A stretch of DNA of 64,000 nucleotides, taken from Pseudoxanthomonas suwonensis. GTDB lineage: Bacteria > Pseudomonadota > Gammaproteobacteria > Xanthomonadales > Xanthomonadaceae. This document shows, in pieces, positions 62,254 to 64,000 of this stretch (position 1 is the stretch's first letter; every line of letters starts with the position of its first letter). Below the pieces are notes generated by a model. The model made no database searches, had not been told where the DNA came from, and worked only from the letters and a program-made list of their open reading frames with translations. The stretch spans positions 42,748 through 106,747 of the forward strand of contig QFNC01000006.1 in assembly GCA_003240695.1 (NCBI GenBank), in the 5' to 3' direction. Both the position numbers and the translations under genes were made by a program.

Positions 62254-63237
62254 TTACAGTAGATGCGCCACGCCCGCGCGTTCCTCTTCCAGCTCGGCCA
62301 GGGTCTTGTCCATCGCGGCGCGGCTGAAGTCGTCGATGGGCAGATCCTTCACCAACGTGTACTCGCCGTTGGCGGTGGTCACCGGGAAGCCATAGATCAC
62401 GCCCTCGGGAATTCCGTAGCTGCCGTCGCTCGGCACGCCCATCGTCACCCATTCGCCGTTGCTGCCCAGCGCCCAGTCGCGCATGTGGTCGATGGCGGCG
62501 TTGGCGGCGGATGCGGCGGAGCTCAGGCCCCGCGCCTCGATGATCGCCGCACCGCGCTTGCCGACCGTCGGGATGAATGTGCTGGCATTCCACTCGGCAT
62601 CGTTGATGGTGTCCTTCAGAAACTTGCCGCCGGCTTCGGCGAAGCGGTAGTCGGGATACATGGTCGGGCTGTGGTTGCCCCATACCACCAGCTTGTTGAT
62701 GTCGGCCACCGGCACGCCGGCCTTGTTGGCCAGCTGCGAGAGCGCGCGGTTGTGGTCCAGGCGCAGCATGGCGGTGAAGTTCTTCGCCGGCAGGTCGGGC
62801 GCGGACTTCATCGCGATGTAGGCATTGGTGTTGGCCGGGTTGCCGACCACCAGCACCTTCACGTTGCGGCTGGCCACCTTGTTCAGCGCCTTGCCCTGCA
62901 CGGTGAAGATCTCGGCGTTCTTCAGCAGCAGGTCCTTGCGCTCCATTCCGGGGCCGCGCGGCATGGCGCCGACCAGCAGAGCGTAGTCGGCGTCCTTGAA
63001 CGCAACTTCCGGATCATCGGTGCCGACCATGCCGGCCAGCAGCGGGAACGCGCAGTCCTCCAGCTCCATCATCACGCCCTTCAGCGCGGCCTGCGCCTTG
63101 TCCAGCGGCAGCTCCAGCATCTGCAGGATCACCGGCTGGTCCTTGCCCAGCATTTCGCCGGAGGCGATGCGGAACAGCAGGGCATAACCGATCTGGCCGG
63201 CGGCGCCGGTCACCGCAACGCGGACGGGTGATTTCAT
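62254..63237 (-). CDS. mdh: Malate dehydrogenase
   Basis: A 327-residue NAD-dependent malate dehydrogenase of the type with the cytosolic-like sequence (VAVTGAAGQIGYALLFRIA, VGAMPRGPGMERKDLL, VVGNPANTNAYI, LDHNRALSQLA). The proton-relay histidine is in VVWGNHSPTMYPD. It interconverts malate and oxaloacetate in the citric acid cycle. It is followed by a hairpin terminator. Confidence 0.96.
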   Translation of the reverse strand: MKSPVRVAVTGAAGQIGYALLFRIASGEMLGKDQPVILQMLELPLDKAQAALKGVMMELEDCAFPLLAGMVGTDDPEVAFKDADYALLVGAMPRGPGMERKDLLLKNAEIFTVQGKALNKVASRNVKVLVVGNPANTNAYIAMKSAPDLPAKNFTAMLRLDHNRALSQLANKAGVPVADINKLVVWGNHSPTMYPDYRFAEAGGKFLKDTINDAEWNASTFIPTVGKRGAAIIEARGLSSAASAANAAIDHMRDWALGSNGEWVTMGVPSDGSYGIPEGVIYGFPVTTANGEYTLVKDLPIDDFSRAAMDKTLAELEEERAGVAHLL

Positions 63238-63301
63238 CGAACACTCCTCATTTCATGGACACGATGTGGGGAAGACAGCGGACAATGCGAATCGACGCGA
63301 C

Positions 63302-63664
63302 TCAGCGGAACACGTCGGGATAACCCAGCGGCTGCAGCAGCGCATGCAGGCGCTGCGGTTGGTAACCGTGCACCACCTCCTGCCCGACGATGGTGACCGG
63401 CACGCCCCGTCCACCGACGGCCTGCATGGCGGCGGCGCCCTTGGCGGTTTCCACGTCCAGCCAGGTGTAGCGCACGCCGGCCTTTTCGAATGCGGCTTGC
63501 TGCTTGCGGCAATAGCCGCACCAGTCGGCGGCCAGCATGACAATGTCGGACGTGCCGGTGTGCAGGCGCGGATCGTCCTGCTGCAGCGGCGCGGGCGTGA
63601 CCAGCCGCCAGATGCACACTGCGGTGATCGCCAGGCTGATCACCAGCCACGCGCGCAGATTCAT
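63302..63664 (-). CDS. Membrane-anchored glutaredoxin-like protein
   Basis: A 120-residue protein with one N-terminal helix (AWLVISLAITAVCIWRLV) and a glutaredoxin fold with active site ADWCGYCRKQ, cis-Pro GVPVTIVG and GYQPQRL. The anchored domain would face the periplasm, where it could reduce or isomerise thiols. It starts three bases after the stop of the aminotransferase gene, so the two are co-transcribed. Confidence 0.85.
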   Translation of the reverse strand: MNLRAWLVISLAITAVCIWRLVTPAPLQQDDPRLHTGTSDIVMLAADWCGYCRKQQAAFEKAGVRYTWLDVETAKGAAAMQAVGGRGVPVTIVGQEVVHGYQPQRLHALLQPLGYPDVFR

Positions 63665-63667
63665 GGC

Positions 63668-64000
63668 TCAGTGCAGCTCGGCGAAGAATTCGGCAAACCG
63701 GTCCAGCCCCGGCTGCAGCTGTGGGGTGGGACAGGTGTAACTGATGCGCAACCCGCGCGGCTCGCCGAACGCCGAGCCCGGCACGCAGGCCACGCCCTTG
63801 ACGTCCAGCAGCGCATTGCACAGGTCGATGTCGTTGCCGATGACGCGGTCGCCATGCGACTTGCCGTAGTACGCGCTCACGTCGGGAAACACGTAGAACG
63901 CCCCCTGCGCGCGCGGGCACACGATGCCGGGAATGGCGTCCATCACGGCCATCACCTGGTCGCGCTTGGCCTGGAATTCGCGCACCTTGGCTTCGGGCAC
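63668..64000 (-). CDS. Aspartate/aromatic aminotransferase, C-terminal part
   Basis: About 110 C-terminal residues of a class I PLP aminotransferase; the rest lies beyond the right edge. The segment GAFYVFPDVSAYYGK and the substrate-arginine region PRGLRISYTCP are typical of the bacterial aspartate aminotransferase group (AatA/AspC). The frame is open to the window end, so no start is assigned. Confidence 0.85.
   Translation of the reverse strand: MPEAKVREFQAKRDQVMAVMDAIPGIVCPRAQGAFYVFPDVSAYYGKSHGDRVIGNDIDLCNALLDVKGVACVPGSAFGEPRGLRISYTCPTPQLQPGLDRFAEFFAELH

Overview
The window is high-GC gammaproteobacterial DNA. Gene content points to the Xanthomonadaceae/Lysobacteraceae: a serine O-succinyltransferase-type MetX, a map/glnD/dapD block next to rpsB-tsf, an OprF-like OmpA, a Xanthomonas-type VirB6/DUF4189/XAC2610-like cassette and recurrent TAGAAT/TACAAT -10 boxes. 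I cannot name the genus.

Layout. 1-895 is the 5' part of a methionine aminotransferase. 1023-14258 is a complete cytochrome c maturation cluster (ccmAB ... ccmCDEFGHI). It is split between ccmB and ccmC by a 6-kb electron-transfer module: lipoprotein azurin, decaheme MtrA/DmsE-type cytochrome, MtrB-type outer-membrane barrel, diheme cytochrome c and a second, soluble azurin. An FNR/ANR-like site lies at -41.5 of a putative promoter in front of the first azurin. 14277-16208 holds metX, a cysteine dioxygenase-like gene and tRNA-Leu(CAA). 16628-18007 is a compact RiPP locus, a 54-residue precursor followed by an attenuator-like hairpin and an MvdC/D-type ATP-grasp ligase (a graspetide candidate). 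18499-22792 is map-glnD-dapD on the minus strand. 22821-25126 holds two decayed genes (DUF4019 and a YadA-like adhesin with a BamE-like tail), followed by the rpsB-tsf operon with a well-formed three-way-junction leader. 27729-30239 encodes a large Gly/Ala-rich protein of unknown function.

31053-52586 is mainly housekeeping: 2-methylcitrate synthase, ion channel, GST, SleB-like hydrolase, OmpA, pseudouridine synthase, ffh, ypjD, radA, L,D-transpeptidase, M23 peptidase, acyl-CoA dehydrogenase, HNH nuclease and dxs. It also holds an unknown three-gene operon (39642-42594). 52603-55279 is an accessory scar of lower GC: two broken virB6 pieces around a DUF4189 protein with a G10 tract and an XAC2610-like lipoprotein, probably an orphan immunity protein from a bacterial-killing type IV secretion system. 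55414-64000 contains an HTH regulator, tdh-kbl, prpB, a frameshifted gene, an RluA-type synthase, mdh, a glutaredoxin-like gene and the 3' part of an aspartate aminotransferase.

The Ccm machinery attaches haem to the multihaem cytochromes lying inside its own cluster. That module looks built to carry electrons across the outer membrane, with azurins as periplasmic shuttles and possible control by low oxygen. No insertion sequence, CRISPR array or complete prophage was seen.
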